From contig NZ_KB889967.1 in NCBI RefSeq assembly GCF_000372885.1, positions 3,671,430 to 3,735,429 of the forward strand: 64,000 bases of DNA. Direction: 5' to 3'. A program made the translations under genes and the position numbers. The notes beneath the pieces were generated by a model. The model saw only the letters and a list, made by a program, of their open reading frames with translations, did not search any database and had not been told where the DNA came from. Shown in pieces: positions 1 through 9,640 of this stretch. How positions within the stretch are numbered: the first letter of the stretch is position 1; the number at the start of each line of letters is the position of its first letter. Origin of the DNA: Methyloversatilis thermotolerans (GTDB taxonomy: Bacteria > Pseudomonadota > Gammaproteobacteria > Burkholderiales > Rhodocyclaceae).

Positions 1-197
1 CGACTGTCGTTCAGGCCGGCAGCGAGCTGGCGCGCCACGTCACGCGCGATGGTCGCCCAGTGATCGGCTGCCTGCAGCTTGGGCTGTCGCGAGGTCGGGA
101 AGTTGGTGGCGAGCGGTGTTTCGCTGTAGGGCGCGGCGCAGCCCGCGAGCAGGATGAGCAGGAAAAGTGCGCCATGCGGGATTGCGGCAGGGGTCAT
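1..197 (-). CDS. Putative lipoprotein, N-terminal part only
   Basis: The gene runs off the left edge, so only about 65 N-terminal residues are visible. The ATG at 197 follows a good GGAGG ribosome site about nine bases upstream. The N-terminus is a short hydrophobic stretch ending in a lipobox (LLAGC, Cys near residue 20), so the product should be lipidated and anchored in an envelope membrane. The mature part (QAADHW...DVARQL) resembles small conserved betaproteobacterial lipoproteins, but I cannot name a family or function from the fragment. Confidence 0.6.
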   Translation of the reverse strand, partial: MTPAAIPHGALFLLILLAGCAAPYSETPLATNFPTSRQPKLQAADHWATIARDVARQLAAGLNDS

Positions 198-265
198 CTC
201 GGCAGCCTCCGTTAATGACATATGAATATACAGGGCGAAAGCTACCAGAAATCACCGCGCTGCGG

Positions 266-1180
266 TCAACGATTGCCGGGCGAGGGACGACAATGGAGTG
301 TGCTGGCGATGGCTACCGTACGCAGATGGATGTCGACGATGTCTTCGATGTCCGGTGCATAGCCTCCCGCCATGGCGATGGCCAGAGGCAGATCGCGGCT
401 GCGGCAGAACCCGACGACGCGCCGGTCGCGTTCGGCCAGTCCCTGCTTGCTCAGCCGCAGGCGGCCGAGGCGGTCGCCCGCGTAGGGGTCGGCGCCCGCG
501 AGATAGATCACGAACTGCGCGTGCAGGCGGGCTTCCAGTTCAAGCAGTGCGCGGTCCAGTGCGGCCAGATAGGCTTCGTCACCTGTGCCGTCGGGGAGGC
601 CGATGTCGAGATGGCTGCGTTCCTTGCGGAAGGGGAAGTTGCGTTCGCCGTGCAGCGACAGCGTGAACACGTCATCCGAAGTGCCGAGAATGTCCGCCGT
701 GCCGTCGCCCTGGTGTACGTCGAGGTCGATCACGGCGACGCGTTCGATGCCGCACTCCACCTGCAGCATGCGGGCGGCGACGGCGGCATCGTTGAACACG
801 CAATAACCGGCGCCGCTGGCGCGCCTGGCGTGATGCGTGCCGCCGGCAAGGTTTACCGATACGCCTTCGTCCAGCGCGGTGCGGCAGGCGGCAAGGGTGG
901 CGCCCGCAGAGCGGCGGCAGCGTTCCACCATCTGCAGCGACCAGGGGAAGCCGATCGCACGGATTTCCGGCGCCGTCAGCATGCCGCCCACGGCGCGCGC
1001 CACGTAATCCGCCTCGTGCGCGCGCAGCAACTGCTCATCGGTGGCGGGCGGCGGCTCGCGCAGCACGACCTGCGGCAACTCGGCGGCCACCCTCTCGCGC
1101 AACCGCCGGTACTTGTCCATCGGAAAGCGGTGGCCGTCCGGCAAGGGCAGGACGAAGTGATCGGCGTACCAGGCGATCAT
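266..1180 (-). CDS. Histone deacetylase-family (HDAC/AcuC-like) zinc amidohydrolase
   Basis: A 304-residue arginase/deacetylase-fold enzyme of the HDAC superfamily, close in length to the bacterial class IV-like group. Visible signatures are the His-His pair in GGTHHA (H116/H117), DLDVHQGDG carrying zinc ligands D154 and H156, the third ligand in AGADPY (D231), and the catalytic Tyr in AGGYAPDI (Y274), so it should be active. Likely substrates are acetyl-lysine or acetylated small amines; the sequence does not say which. It is transcribed away from ubiD across a 170-bp gap, with no obvious functional partner alongside. Confidence 0.85.
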   Translation of the reverse strand: MIAWYADHFVLPLPDGHRFPMDKYRRLRERVAAELPQVVLREPPPATDEQLLRAHEADYVARAVGGMLTAPEIRAIGFPWSLQMVERCRRSAGATLAACRTALDEGVSVNLAGGTHHARRASGAGYCVFNDAAVAARMLQVECGIERVAVIDLDVHQGDGTADILGTSDDVFTLSLHGERNFPFRKERSHLDIGLPDGTGDEAYLAALDRALLELEARLHAQFVIYLAGADPYAGDRLGRLRLSKQGLAERDRRVVGFCRSRDLPLAIAMAGGYAPDIEDIVDIHLRTVAIASTLHCRPSPGNR

Positions 1181-1350
1181 GCGATGACGAAACCTCGGCG
1201 GGCAGGGCGGCGCCGCTTCTGACAGGTGACATCACGGGCGGTTGCACAGGAACGGGCGTGCGCGTTGCCGGTCTGTGACCACATCCACGTGTCTGCCCCC
1301 GCGCGGACGTTCTCGCTTACCATCGGCCGCGACAAAAGGCTGAACGACAC

Positions 1351-2844
1351 ATGAAATACACCGATTTGCGCGACTTCATCGCGCAGCTTGAAAGTCTGGG
1401 CGAACTGAAGCGGGTTGCCCGCCCGGTGTCGCCCCACCTTGAAATGACCGAAATCTGCGACCGCGTGCTGCGGGCGCAGGGGCCGGCGGTGCTGTTCGAA
1501 CAGCCGACCGGCCACGCCATGCCGGTGCTGGCAAATCTGTTCGGCACGCCCGGGCGCGTCGCGCTGGGCATGGGGGTGAGCGGCGGGCGCTGGGCGGAAG
1601 CGCTGCGCGATATCGGTCGCACGCTGTCCATGCTGAAGGAACCGGAGCCACCCAAGGGGCTGAAGGACGCCTGGGACAAGCTGCCGATGCTGAAACAGGT
1701 GTTCTCGATGGCGCCCAAGAAGGTGTCGTCCGCACCGTGCCAGACGGTCGTGATCGAAGGCCCGGACGTGGATCTTGCCACGCTGCCGGTCCAGCACTGC
1801 TGGCCGGGCGACGCGGCACCGCTTATCACCTGGGGACTGGTGGTGACGCGCGGCCCGGACAAGAAGCGGCAGAACCTCGGCATCTACCGGCAGCAGGTGA
1901 TCGCGAAGAACAAGGTGATCATGCGCTGGCTGGCACATCGCGGCGGCGCGCTGGATTTCCGCGACCACGCGCGGAAGTTTCCCGGCACGCCGTTTCCGGT
2001 GTCGGTGGTGCTGGGCTGCGATCCGGCCACGATACTGGGCGCGGTGACACCGGTGCCGGACACGCTGTCCGAGTACCAGTTCGCCGGCCTGCTGCGCGGC
2101 AGCCGCACGGAACTGGCGAAGTGCATCGGCAACGACCTCGATGTGCCCGCCAGCGCGGAAATCGTGCTCGAAGGCGAGCTGTGTCCGGATGCCGCGCATC
2201 CGTCCGGCTACCAGCACGCGCCGGAAGGTCCGTTCGGCGACCATACCGGCTACTACAACGAAGTGGCGGAATTCCCGGTGTTCACGGTCACCCGCATGAC
2301 GATGCGGCGCGACCCGATCTATCACTCGACCTATACCGGCAAACCACCGGACGAGCCGGCCATGCTGGGCGTGGCGCTGAACGAGGTGTTCGTGCCGCTG
2401 CTGCAGAAGCAGTTTCCGGAAATCACCGACTTCTACCTGCCGCCGGAAGGCTGTTCGTACCGGCTGGCGGTGGTGTCGATGCGCAAGCAGTACCCGGGAC
2501 ACGCCAAGCGGGTCATGTTCGGGGTGTGGAGCTTCCTGCGCCAGTTCATGTATACCAAGACCATCATCGTCGTCGATGAGGACATCGACATCCGCAGCTG
2601 GCAGGAAGTGATCTGGGCCATGACCACGCGCATGGATGCGAAGCGCGATACCGTCATCGTGGACAATACGCCGATCGACTACCTCGATTTCGCCAGTCCG
2701 GTGGCTGGCCTCGGCTCCAAGATGGGGATGGACGCGACCAACAAGTGGCCGGGTGAAACCAGCCGTGAATGGGGGCGGGTGATCGAGATGGACGCGGACG
2801 TGAAGCGGCGGGTCGATGCCATGTGGTCGGAACTGGGACTGTGA
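1351..2844 (+). CDS. ubiD: UbiD-family decarboxylase (4-hydroxy-3-polyprenylbenzoate decarboxylase)
   Basis: A 497-residue UbiD protein, the usual length. It decarboxylates 4-hydroxy-3-polyprenylbenzoate in ubiquinone synthesis using prenylated FMN supplied by UbiX. The N-terminus ([20 protein letters not shown]) is typical of the E. coli-like branch, and the [11 protein letters not shown] segment near residue 291 is the conserved active-site region with its acidic residues. Start is ATG 1351. No ubiX lies nearby. A second ubiquinone gene, ubiH, is about 25 kb away in this window. The long reading frame on the opposite strand (1177-3588) is a GC-rich shadow. Confidence 0.93.
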   Translation: MKYTDLRDFIAQLESLGELKRVARPVSPHLEMTEICDRVLRAQGPAVLFEQPTGHAMPVLANLFGTPGRVALGMGVSGGRWAEALRDIGRTLSMLKEPEPPKGLKDAWDKLPMLKQVFSMAPKKVSSAPCQTVVIEGPDVDLATLPVQHCWPGDAAPLITWGLVVTRGPDKKRQNLGIYRQQVIAKNKVIMRWLAHRGGALDFRDHARKFPGTPFPVSVVLGCDPATILGAVTPVPDTLSEYQFAGLLRGSRTELAKCIGNDLDVPASAEIVLEGELCPDAAHPSGYQHAPEGPFGDHTGYYNEVAEFPVFTVTRMTMRRDPIYHSTYTGKPPDEPAMLGVALNEVFVPLLQKQFPEITDFYLPPEGCSYRLAVVSMRKQYPGHAKRVMFGVWSFLRQFMYTKTIIVVDEDIDIRSWQEVIWAMTTRMDAKRDTVIVDNTPIDYLDFASPVAGLGSKMGMDATNKWPGETSREWGRVIEMDADVKRRVDAMWSELGL

Positions 2845-2943
2845 GCCTCTCGCCGCTGACGTCGTGCGTCTTCGAGCGGCAGAGGTCCGCGGTTTTCCGG
2901 TTTGACGGTCCGCATTCATCTTCAGCAAGAGGGAGTTCGAGCG

Positions 2944-3693
2944 ATGGCTTTCGGCCTGTACATCATCGGTGATGAAATACTGTCCGGCCGCCGGCAGGAC
3001 GGCCATTTCGCGAAGATGCGCGAACTGCTGGACGAGCGCGGCCTGCAACTGTCGTGGGTGCATTACCTCGGCGACGAGCGGCCGCGCCTGATCGACGCCT
3101 TCCGGCGGTCGTTCGCCAGCGACGACATCGTCTTCTCGTGCGGAGGCATAGGCGTCACGCCAGACGATCACACCCGTCAGGCCGTCGCCGCCGCGCTGGG
3201 CGAGAACTGCGTGCTGCATCCCGATGCGGAAGCGGAAATCCGCGCGCGCTTCGGCGCCGACATCACGGAAAACCGGCTGCGCCTGGGCGAATTCCCGGCC
3301 AGCGCACGCATCATCCCCAACCCCTTCAACCGGATACCGGGCTTCAGTTGTGGCGATCACCACTTCGTGCCGGGATTTCCCGAAATGGCGTGGCCCATGA
3401 TCAAGTGGGTACTGGATACGCGGTACGCCCATCTGCATCACAGCCGTGACTGGGTGGAGGCGTCGATATTCGTGTTCGATGCGCACGAAAGCCGGCTGCT
3501 GGATCTGATGCAGGCGATCGAGGCGGACCACGGTGTCACGGTGTTCAGCCTCCCCAGCTTCGGCAACGCGCGCCACGGCCGGCCACACATCGAGCTGGGT
3601 GCGAAAGGCGCCGCTGACAAGGTGCCGCTGGCGATGGCGGCGATGCGTGCAGAGGTCCTGGCGCGCGGCCTGGTCATCGCGCTGGAGGATTGA
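2944..3693 (+). CDS. MoCF/CinA N-terminal-domain protein
   Basis: A 249-residue single-domain protein of the molybdopterin-binding (MoaB/Mog-like) fold seen at the N-terminus of CinA. IIGDEILSGRRQDGH at the start and CGGIGVTPDDHTRQ near residue 62 correspond to the family's GDE and TGGxGPTxDD motifs. There is no C-terminal CinA deamidase domain. The ATG at 2944 is preferred over an in-frame start at 2902 because GAGGGAG lies just upstream and the family motif begins immediately after it. Role unknown; related stand-alone proteins are proposed to hydrolyse nucleotide cofactors or metabolites. It is followed by a bidirectional terminator. Confidence 0.8.
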   Translation: MAFGLYIIGDEILSGRRQDGHFAKMRELLDERGLQLSWVHYLGDERPRLIDAFRRSFASDDIVFSCGGIGVTPDDHTRQAVAAALGENCVLHPDAEAEIRARFGADITENRLRLGEFPASARIIPNPFNRIPGFSCGDHHFVPGFPEMAWPMIKWVLDTRYAHLHHSRDWVEASIFVFDAHESRLLDLMQAIEADHGVTVFSLPSFGNARHGRPHIELGAKGAADKVPLAMAAMRAEVLARGLVIALED

Positions 3694-3713
3694 TCGCTTT
3701 CATCGCGTGAACG

Positions 3714-3743
3714 AAAAAAGCCTCGCCGAAGCGAGGCTTTTTC
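3714..3743. terminator. Bidirectional Rho-independent terminator
   Basis: A perfect 7-bp stem (GCCTCGC / GCGAGGC, 3720-3737) with a CGAA loop has a run of A on the left and a run of T on the right. It can therefore stop transcription in both directions. It sits between the convergent MoCF-domain gene and the phasin gene. Confidence 0.9.
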
Positions 3744-3767
3744 CTTGTACCGGAGAGCGGGTGAAGA

Positions 3768-4331
3768 TCAGGCCGCAGCCTTCTTCTTCGCCGTGGTGCT
3801 GGCAGCGCCGACTGCGCGGACGGTGGCCGTGGTCGCGGCATTCACGTTCGCTTCAGCCAGTTCCACCGCTTGCTTGGTGGCCTTGGCGATGCTGTCGTAG
3901 GCGCTGTTGGCGGCGGCGATCGCCGACTTGACAGCGGCAACCGCGACGTCCGAACCCGCCGGCGCTTGCTTGGCGGCCTGATCAAGCGTGCTGGTGACTG
4001 CCTTGCTCATTTCGCCGACCTGGGTTTCCACCAGCTTGCTCACTTCTTCCTGGGTCTGCGACATGATTTCGTAGACGCTGCGCGAGTAGGCAACCGCCTT
4101 TTCGATGGACGGCTGCACCAGATTGCCCTGCAGCGCGACGATTTCCTGCACGTCCTTGGCGGCCAGCAGCGACTTCGCGTTGGCAACGCTGTCTTCCAGG
4201 ATGGCGCGCGCGGTATTCAGGTTCAGGGCAGCCAGGCGTTCGGTGCTGGCGAAGGCCGTGTTGGCCAGGGTCAGCAGGGATTCGATGTTGTGCTTGTTTA
4301 CGGCGGTGAAGTGCTCGGTCGTAAAGGCCAT
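3768..4331 (-). CDS. Phasin family protein
   Basis: A 187-residue phasin (the PhaP-like family with AFTTEHF...ANTAFASTERLAALNLNTAR). Phasins coat polyhydroxyalkanoate granules in the cytoplasm and control their size. The protein is Ala-rich and helical throughout, and ends in a KKKAAA tail common in betaproteobacterial phasins. ATG 4331 is chosen over the upstream ATG at 4382 because a GGAG sits at the right distance and the family N-terminus starts here. The gene is monocistronic, with a near-consensus sigma70 promoter about 130 bp upstream and a strong terminator, consistent with an abundant protein. No PHA synthase gene is in the window. Confidence 0.9.
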   Translation of the reverse strand: MAFTTEHFTAVNKHNIESLLTLANTAFASTERLAALNLNTARAILEDSVANAKSLLAAKDVQEIVALQGNLVQPSIEKAVAYSRSVYEIMSQTQEEVSKLVETQVGEMSKAVTSTLDQAAKQAPAGSDVAVAAVKSAIAAANSAYDSIAKATKQAVELAEANVNAATTATVRAVGAASTTAKKKAAA

Positions 4332-4467
4332 GGTGGGTATCTCCATACATTTATGTTGAAAGAGCGACCACGAACCGGGCATGACTGCAAGACACCCACG
4401 AGGTCACTTGATACGGCAGAACGCTCATCCCGATGACACGAAGGTTTTGCGCTGCACCATGAACAGG

Positions 4468-4495
4468 ATTATAGAAACCGACTTCAGGATGTCAA
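4468..4495 (-). promoter_or_regulatory. Near-consensus sigma70 promoter of the phasin gene
   Basis: On the minus strand, a perfect TTGACA (-35, 4490-4495) is separated by 16 bases from a perfect TATAAT (-10, 4468-4473). The start of transcription would be near 4461, leaving a leader of about 130 nt before the phasin ATG. Confidence 0.85.
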
Positions 4496-4557
4496 GCGGT
4501 TTTGCTGCGCCGCACAAAAATAATTTTCCGGACTTTTTCCATATGAAACAAGATTGT

Positions 4558-4573
4558 GTGAACGGTCGTTCAC
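4558..4573. promoter_or_regulatory. Perfect palindrome, candidate repressor operator
   Basis: GTGAACGGTCGTTCAC has 7-bp arms around a 2-bp centre. Its shape is typical of operators of TetR-type regulators. It lies 63 bp upstream of the -35 box of the phasin promoter and 50 bp beyond the 3' end of the fructosamine kinase gene. No TetR gene is next to it, so the binding protein is unknown. Confidence 0.45.
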
Positions 4574-4622
4574 ATTTCGGCTGTGTTTCATGTGCGCTGC
4601 GCCGGCAGCCGTGGAAAGTGCT

Positions 4623-5492
4623 TCAGCGCAGCGAGGAAAGCAGGCGTGCTGCGGTGCGTGCGGTTTCCCGCCGGTAGGCTTCACCGAACAGCAGCAGGTG
4701 GTTGAGCAGATGGTAGAGGCGGTACAGATCGCGCCGCGACGCGGCACCGGGATCGAGCGGCGCAGCCTTCTGGTAGCTCGCGTACGTGGACAGCGGAAAG
4801 CCGCCGAACAGTTCGGTCATCGCGTAATCGGATTCCCGGTCGCCGAAGTGGACGGCCGGGTCGAATATCGCCGGTCTGCCATCGACCATGCCGGCATTGC
4901 CGTGCCACAGGTCACCGTGCAGCAGGGAGGCAGCGGGGCGGTAATCGAGGAAAAGTGCAGGAATGCGCTCTATCAGTGCTTGCAGCGTGCGCAGCAGTTC
5001 TCCGCGTTCGCCGTTTTCGATCAGCCGTGCGATCTGCGGTGCGATGCGCCTCTGTGCGTAGAACAGCGGCCAGGATGCCGCCCAGCCATTCTCCTGCAGG
5101 CTGTCGCCCAGCCAGTTGTCGCGCGCGAGGCCGTAGCGCTCGCCATGCCGTGCATGAAGACCGGCAAGCGCGTCGCCGAACAGCACGCCGTCGTCGTGAC
5201 TGCGCAGCGGGGTCAGGTCCAGCCACTCCAGCGCCAGCCAGGCGTCGTTCCCGTGTTTACCCTGGCCGAACACGCGTGGCACGCGGAATCGGCCGGCGTC
5301 GGTCAACATGGCCAGTCCTTCGGCTTCGGCGGCGAACAGATCCGCCTGGGCAGCGGGGCGCGACTTGACGAACAGCGGGGCGTCGGCACTCAGGATGCGC
5401 AGCGCGCGCCGGGCGCCCACCGCCGGCAACTCGGTCACTTCCACCGCGGACGTGCCGAGCGCGGCGCAGATTTCGTGTGCCAGCCGGTTCAT
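4623..5492 (-). CDS. Fructosamine/ketosamine-3-kinase family protein
   Basis: A 289-residue APH-fold kinase of the fructosamine kinase family, which phosphorylates sugar adducts on protein amines so that they fall off (deglycation). Signatures are SADAPLFVKSRPA (ATP Lys), LLHGDLWHGNAGM (catalytic loop, Asp in HGDLW) and IFDPAVHFGDRESDYAM (metal-binding DPA and the family-specific block). The start overlaps the stop of the upstream Ser/Thr kinase gene by 4 bp (ATGA), so it is translationally coupled to the two protein kinases. Confidence 0.88.
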   Translation of the reverse strand: MNRLAHEICAALGTSAVEVTELPAVGARRALRILSADAPLFVKSRPAAQADLFAAEAEGLAMLTDAGRFRVPRVFGQGKHGNDAWLALEWLDLTPLRSHDDGVLFGDALAGLHARHGERYGLARDNWLGDSLQENGWAASWPLFYAQRRIAPQIARLIENGERGELLRTLQALIERIPALFLDYRPAASLLHGDLWHGNAGMVDGRPAIFDPAVHFGDRESDYAMTELFGGFPLSTYASYQKAAPLDPGAASRRDLYRLYHLLNHLLLFGEAYRRETARTAARLLSSLR

Positions 5493-6811
5493 GTTCCGGG
5501 TGGCCAGCTATCCGCCAGCCTCACATTGGCAACCGACAACCGCGACGCCAGCACCTGCAGGAAAGCCTCGTAGAAGCGCATGCGACAGGTTTCCGACGCG
5601 CGGCGGATCTGCTCGCCATCGATGGCGCACAGCAGGCTGTCGGTCGTGGCGATCACGTCGTTGGCACGCAGCTTGCGCTCGCGCGCCACCACCGACATTT
5701 CGCCGCAGCACTCGCCGCCGGTCAGTATGGTGAGCGTTCGTCCGGATTTGCTGATGGCCAGTTCACCCTCCGCCACCACATAGAGCCGGTCGCCCTGTTC
5801 GCCGTCCTTCATCAGTACGGTGCCGGCGGCAATCCTCTCCAGGCGAGAGAATCGAGCCACCTCCCACAGTTCGACGTCGCTGAAGTCTCCAAAGAAGGCC
5901 AACGTGCGCAGCAGGCGGAACATTTCGGGCGCGGCCGAATCATCGTCGCGCGGCTTGAGCCGGCGATTGCGGAAGGCCTGCGCGAGGTCGTGCGTGAATT
6001 CGGCCCAGGTTGCATAGCGCAGACCGATGTCCTTCTGCATCGCCCGCGCGACGACGGCGTCGAGCGCCGGCGGAATGCCCGGCCGGTGCGCCGATGGCGG
6101 CGGCGGCTCGACATGGATGATCTGGTACACCATGCTGTACTTGTTGCTGGCCTGGAACGGCAGCTCTCCCGCCAGCAACTGGTAGAGCACCACGCCCAGC
6201 GAATAGATGTCGGTCTGGTGGTTCAGCGGCATTTCGCGCACCTGCTGCGGGCTCATGTAGGCGGGAGAACCCACGCCTTCCACCTGGGTGCGCTCCATGG
6301 TCGAGAACAGCGCGGCGCCGAAGTCGCTCAGGCGGATGTCGCCGTCGCGCGTGAGCAGGATGTTCGCCGGCTTGATGTCGCGGTGCGTCACGCCGATCTG
6401 GCAGGCGTAGTCGAGCGCCCGCGTGCACTTGAAAATGAGTTCGACGATGCGCTCTATCGGCAGCAGGCCGGGCCGTTGCGTATGGACTTCCAGTGTGCCG
6501 CCGGCCACGTAGTCCATCACGATGTAGGCGTGATCGTCGGCGATCACTGCATCATGTATCGCGACGATGTGCGGGTGTTGCAGCTTGTTCGCCAGCGAGG
6601 CCTCGTTGATCAGCAGTGTGCGGTGCAGCTTGCCGCGCACCGGGTCATTCAGCACGTCCGCGGCGATGCACTTGATCGCCACTTCCTGCTGGCTGGCTGG
6701 ATCCCACGCAAGCCAGACCGTGCTGGTGCTGCCGCGGCCGATGATGCGGCGCAACTGATAGCGGCCGAGCGATGTGCCGGGCGCGTAGGCGAAGGGCACG
6801 TGCTCAGACAC
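5489..6811 (-). CDS. Serine/threonine protein kinase with C-terminal cyclic-nucleotide-binding-type domain (second of tandem pair)
   Basis: A 440-residue fusion. Residues about 18-275 are a Hanks-type kinase: glycine loop GRGSTSTV, catalytic Lys in VAIK (K47), HRDIKPAN (D145), SDFG (D163). Residues about 310-430 are a cNMP/Crp-type sensory domain (FGDFSDVELWEVARFS..., GECCGEMSVV). No membrane segment is seen, so it should be cytoplasmic. The APE-equivalent glutamate is replaced by Gln (YMSPQQ), as in its neighbour, although all catalytic residues are present. It overlaps the upstream paralogue by 8 bp and the downstream fructosamine kinase by 4 bp. Confidence 0.88.
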   Translation of the reverse strand: MSEHVPFAYAPGTSLGRYQLRRIIGRGSTSTVWLAWDPASQQEVAIKCIAADVLNDPVRGKLHRTLLINEASLANKLQHPHIVAIHDAVIADDHAYIVMDYVAGGTLEVHTQRPGLLPIERIVELIFKCTRALDYACQIGVTHRDIKPANILLTRDGDIRLSDFGAALFSTMERTQVEGVGSPAYMSPQQVREMPLNHQTDIYSLGVVLYQLLAGELPFQASNKYSMVYQIIHVEPPPPSAHRPGIPPALDAVVARAMQKDIGLRYATWAEFTHDLAQAFRNRRLKPRDDDSAAPEMFRLLRTLAFFGDFSDVELWEVARFSRLERIAAGTVLMKDGEQGDRLYVVAEGELAISKSGRTLTILTGGECCGEMSVVARERKLRANDVIATTDSLLCAIDGEQIRRASETCRMRFYEAFLQVLASRLSVANVRLADSWPPGT

Positions 6812-8096
6812 CGGTCAGCCGCTGGTTGGCCAGCGTCAGGCGTTCGACCAGGATGCGCAGGAAGGCGCGGTCGAAGCGATGGCGGCAGCTTTCCGATGCA
6901 TGCGCCAGCGCCGCATTGGCAAGATGGATGAGCACGCAATCGGACAGCGTGGACACGTCGGCGCCGCGCGTGGCGCGCTCCGGCGTGAGATAAGCCATTT
7001 CGCCGACGCATTCGCCGGCCGACAGCACGTTGAGCAGCTTGCGGCCCCGGGTCACCTTCAGTTCGCCGTCCGCCAGGATGAAGAATCCGTCGCCTGCTTC
7101 ACCCTCGCGCAGCAGAGACTGGCCGGCGCTCATGCGATGCCAGTCGCCCAGGCGCACCACCTCCCACAGCTCGACGTCGGAAAAGTCCTGGAAGAAGGGC
7201 AGCCGACGCAGCGAATTGAATTTCTCGCTGTCCGCGATGCGATGGTCCTGGTCGCGCTGCGCCTCCGCCCGGAAAGCCTCGGCGAGTTCGAAGGAAAACG
7301 CGTCCCAGGTCGGATAGCGATCATCAAGAGACTTCTGCAGCGCACGCATCACGATGTCGTCCAGCACAGGCGGAAGCTCGGGCCGCAGTGCCGACGGCGG
7401 CACCGGCTCGGCATGCGTGATCTGGTACATCATGCTGTAGTTGTTGCTGCCCTGGAACGGGAGCTGCCCGGTCAGCAACTGGTACATGACCACACCCAGG
7501 GAAAAGATGTCGGTCTGGTGGTTGAGCGGATGTTCCTTGATCTGCTGTGGACTCATATAGGCCGGAGAGCCGACGCCGGATACCTGCGTTTCGGTCGCTG
7601 ACACCGACATTGCGGCGCCGAAATCCGAAACCTTTACGCTGGTGCCGGCCGCTGCACCCTCATCCGCCCGCATGAGGTTGGCCGGCTTCAGGTCACGATG
7701 GATGACACCCAGTCGCCACGCGAAATCCAGCGCGCGCGTGCACTTGAAGATGATTTCCAGCACATCCCCGACAGGCAGCAAGGAGCCCGGCTGGGTGTGC
7801 GCTTCCAGCGTGCCGCCGCGCACATACTCCATGACGAGGTAGGCCGGATCGGCATCGGCCACGGCGTCGTAGATCTGCACGATGTGCGGATGGGTGAGCT
7901 TGCCGGCAAGCGAGGCCTCCGCGACGAAGAACTTGCGCTGGTAGCGTTCCGATTTTCCGTCGCCATCACCCTCCTTGCGTGACACGATCTTGATCGCCAC
8001 GTCGCGCCGGCCGAACGAATCATGTGCCAGATAGACCCTGGAGGTCGCGCCCTCGCCCAGCAGGCGCACGATGCGGTACTTTCCGATCAGGTCCAT
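6804..8096 (-). CDS. Serine/threonine protein kinase with C-terminal cyclic-nucleotide-binding-type domain (first of tandem pair)
   Basis: A 430-residue paralogue of the following gene with the same layout. The kinase domain (about 7-265) has GEGATSRV, VAIK (K36), HRDLKPAN (D135) and VSDFG (D158); the cNMP-type domain (about 300-420) has FFQDFSDVELWEVVRL and GECVGEMAYL. It shares long stretches with its partner, including FKCTRALD and the unusual YMSPQQ in place of YMSPEQ, which marks an old tandem duplication. It is probably the first gene of a three-gene operon and starts 74 bp after argH ends. Ligand and targets are unknown. Confidence 0.88.
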   Translation of the reverse strand: MDLIGKYRIVRLLGEGATSRVYLAHDSFGRRDVAIKIVSRKEGDGDGKSERYQRKFFVAEASLAGKLTHPHIVQIYDAVADADPAYLVMEYVRGGTLEAHTQPGSLLPVGDVLEIIFKCTRALDFAWRLGVIHRDLKPANLMRADEGAAAGTSVKVSDFGAAMSVSATETQVSGVGSPAYMSPQQIKEHPLNHQTDIFSLGVVMYQLLTGQLPFQGSNNYSMMYQITHAEPVPPSALRPELPPVLDDIVMRALQKSLDDRYPTWDAFSFELAEAFRAEAQRDQDHRIADSEKFNSLRRLPFFQDFSDVELWEVVRLGDWHRMSAGQSLLREGEAGDGFFILADGELKVTRGRKLLNVLSAGECVGEMAYLTPERATRGADVSTLSDCVLIHLANAALAHASESCRHRFDRAFLRILVERLTLANQRLTGV

Positions 8097-8170
8097 GGAT
8101 GTCCGGGCGTAGTCAGGGGCTGGGTGGCGTTGTCGCGGCGGCGGTACCCGGCCGGGCGCCGCCGCCCGCT

Positions 8171-9604
8171 TCAGCCGGCGATCCGCGCTCGCGCGCGGGC
8201 GATGGCGGCGCGCACCTGTTCCGGTGCCGTGCCGCCCACATGGTTGCGGGCCGACAGCGAGCCGTCCACTGTCAGTACCGCGTACACCGTGTCATCGACC
8301 AGTGCGGAAAAGGACTTGAGTTCGTCCAGCGTGAGTTCCGACACGTCGCAGCCCTTCTGTTCGGCGAGTCGCACCGCCCGGGCCACCGCCTCGTGCGCAT
8401 CGCGGAAAGGCAGGCCGCGCTTGACCAACCAGTCGGCGAGGTCGGTGGCGGTGGCATAGCCCTGGCGCAGCGCGCTCTTCATCGCGTCCGCCTTCACGCG
8501 CACGTTGAACACGCGACTGCCGTCCGCGGCGGTGTTGCTGCCCATCATGTCGGCATAGATGCGCAAGGTGTCGATCACCGTGTCGGCGGCGTCGAACAGC
8601 GGCTCCTTGTCTTCCTGGTTGTCCTTGTTGTAGGCCAGCGGCTGGCCCTTCATCAGCGTGAGCAGCGACACCAGGCTGCCATTGACGCGGCCGGTCTTGC
8701 CGCGCACCAGTTCCGGCACATCCGGGTTCTTCTTCTGCGGCATGATGGACGAACCGGTGCAGAAGCGGTCGGCCAGATCGATGAAACCCACGCGCGGGCT
8801 CATCCACAGGATCAGTTCCTCCGACAGGCGCGACAGATGGGTCATCAGCAGGCTGGCCGCGGCGCAGAATTCGATCGCGAAGTCGCGGTCCGATACGGCA
8901 TCCAGCGAGTTCTGGCACACCTCGTCGAAGCCGAGTTCGCGCGCCACGAATTCACGGTCTATCGGGAAGGTGGTGCCCGCCAGGGCGGCTGAGCCGAGAG
9001 GAAGGCGGTTAAGCCGCTTGCGGCAGTCGGCGAAGCGTTCGGCGTCGCGGCGCAGCATTTCGAAGTACGCCATGAGGTGGTGGCCGAAGGTGACCGGTTG
9101 CGCCACCTGCAGGTGGGTGAAGCCGGGCAGCGGCGTCGCCGCATGGTGTTCCGCGAGATCGAGCAGTGCGGACTGGAAATCGCGGATCAGGCCGAGAATC
9201 GTGTCGATGGCATCGCGCAGCCACAGGCGGATGTCGGTCGCCACCTGGTCATTGCGGCTGCGGCCCGTGTGCAGCCGCTTGCCTGCATCGCCTACCAGCG
9301 TGGTGAGCCGCTTCTCGATATTGAGATGGACATCCTCGTCGTCAAGATTCCAGTCGAATGTACCGTTCTCGATTTCCTGCGCGATCTGCGCCATGCCTGC
9401 GCGGATCGCATCCAGGTCGGCCTGGGCGATGATGCCCTGCTTCGTCAGCATGGCCGCGTGGGCAAGCGAGCCCTGGATGTCCTGGCGCCACATGCGTTGG
9501 TCGAAGAACACCGACGCGGTATAACGCTTCACCAGATCGGACACGGGTTCGGAAAATCGGCCCGACCACGCCTTGGTCGGCTCGGACTGAGAAGGTTGGC
9601 TCAT
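8171..9604 (-). CDS. argH: Argininosuccinate lyase
   Basis: A 477-residue fumarase/aspartase-superfamily enzyme that splits argininosuccinate into arginine and fumarate in the cytoplasm, the last step of arginine synthesis. The signature [12 protein letters not shown] lies near residue 285, and the N-terminus has [10 protein letters not shown], typical of ArgH. Length is normal. ATG 9604 lies 37 nt downstream of a perfect TATAAT. The next genes on the same strand are the kinase pair, with no metabolic link. Confidence 0.96.
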   Translation of the reverse strand: MSQPSQSEPTKAWSGRFSEPVSDLVKRYTASVFFDQRMWRQDIQGSLAHAAMLTKQGIIAQADLDAIRAGMAQIAQEIENGTFDWNLDDEDVHLNIEKRLTTLVGDAGKRLHTGRSRNDQVATDIRLWLRDAIDTILGLIRDFQSALLDLAEHHAATPLPGFTHLQVAQPVTFGHHLMAYFEMLRRDAERFADCRKRLNRLPLGSAALAGTTFPIDREFVARELGFDEVCQNSLDAVSDRDFAIEFCAAASLLMTHLSRLSEELILWMSPRVGFIDLADRFCTGSSIMPQKKNPDVPELVRGKTGRVNGSLVSLLTLMKGQPLAYNKDNQEDKEPLFDAADTVIDTLRIYADMMGSNTAADGSRVFNVRVKADAMKSALRQGYATATDLADWLVKRGLPFRDAHEAVARAVRLAEQKGCDVSELTLDELKSFSALVDDTVYAVLTVDGSLSARNHVGGTAPEQVRAAIARARARIAG

Positions 9605-9640
9605 GATGGACGCGCGGTGATGTACGGCGGAAAACCCGCA

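Noticed and set aside
1177-3588. 803-residue open frame opposite ubiD
   Set aside because: It is a mirror of a well-supported gene in high-GC DNA. It is rich in His and Arg and has no family motif.
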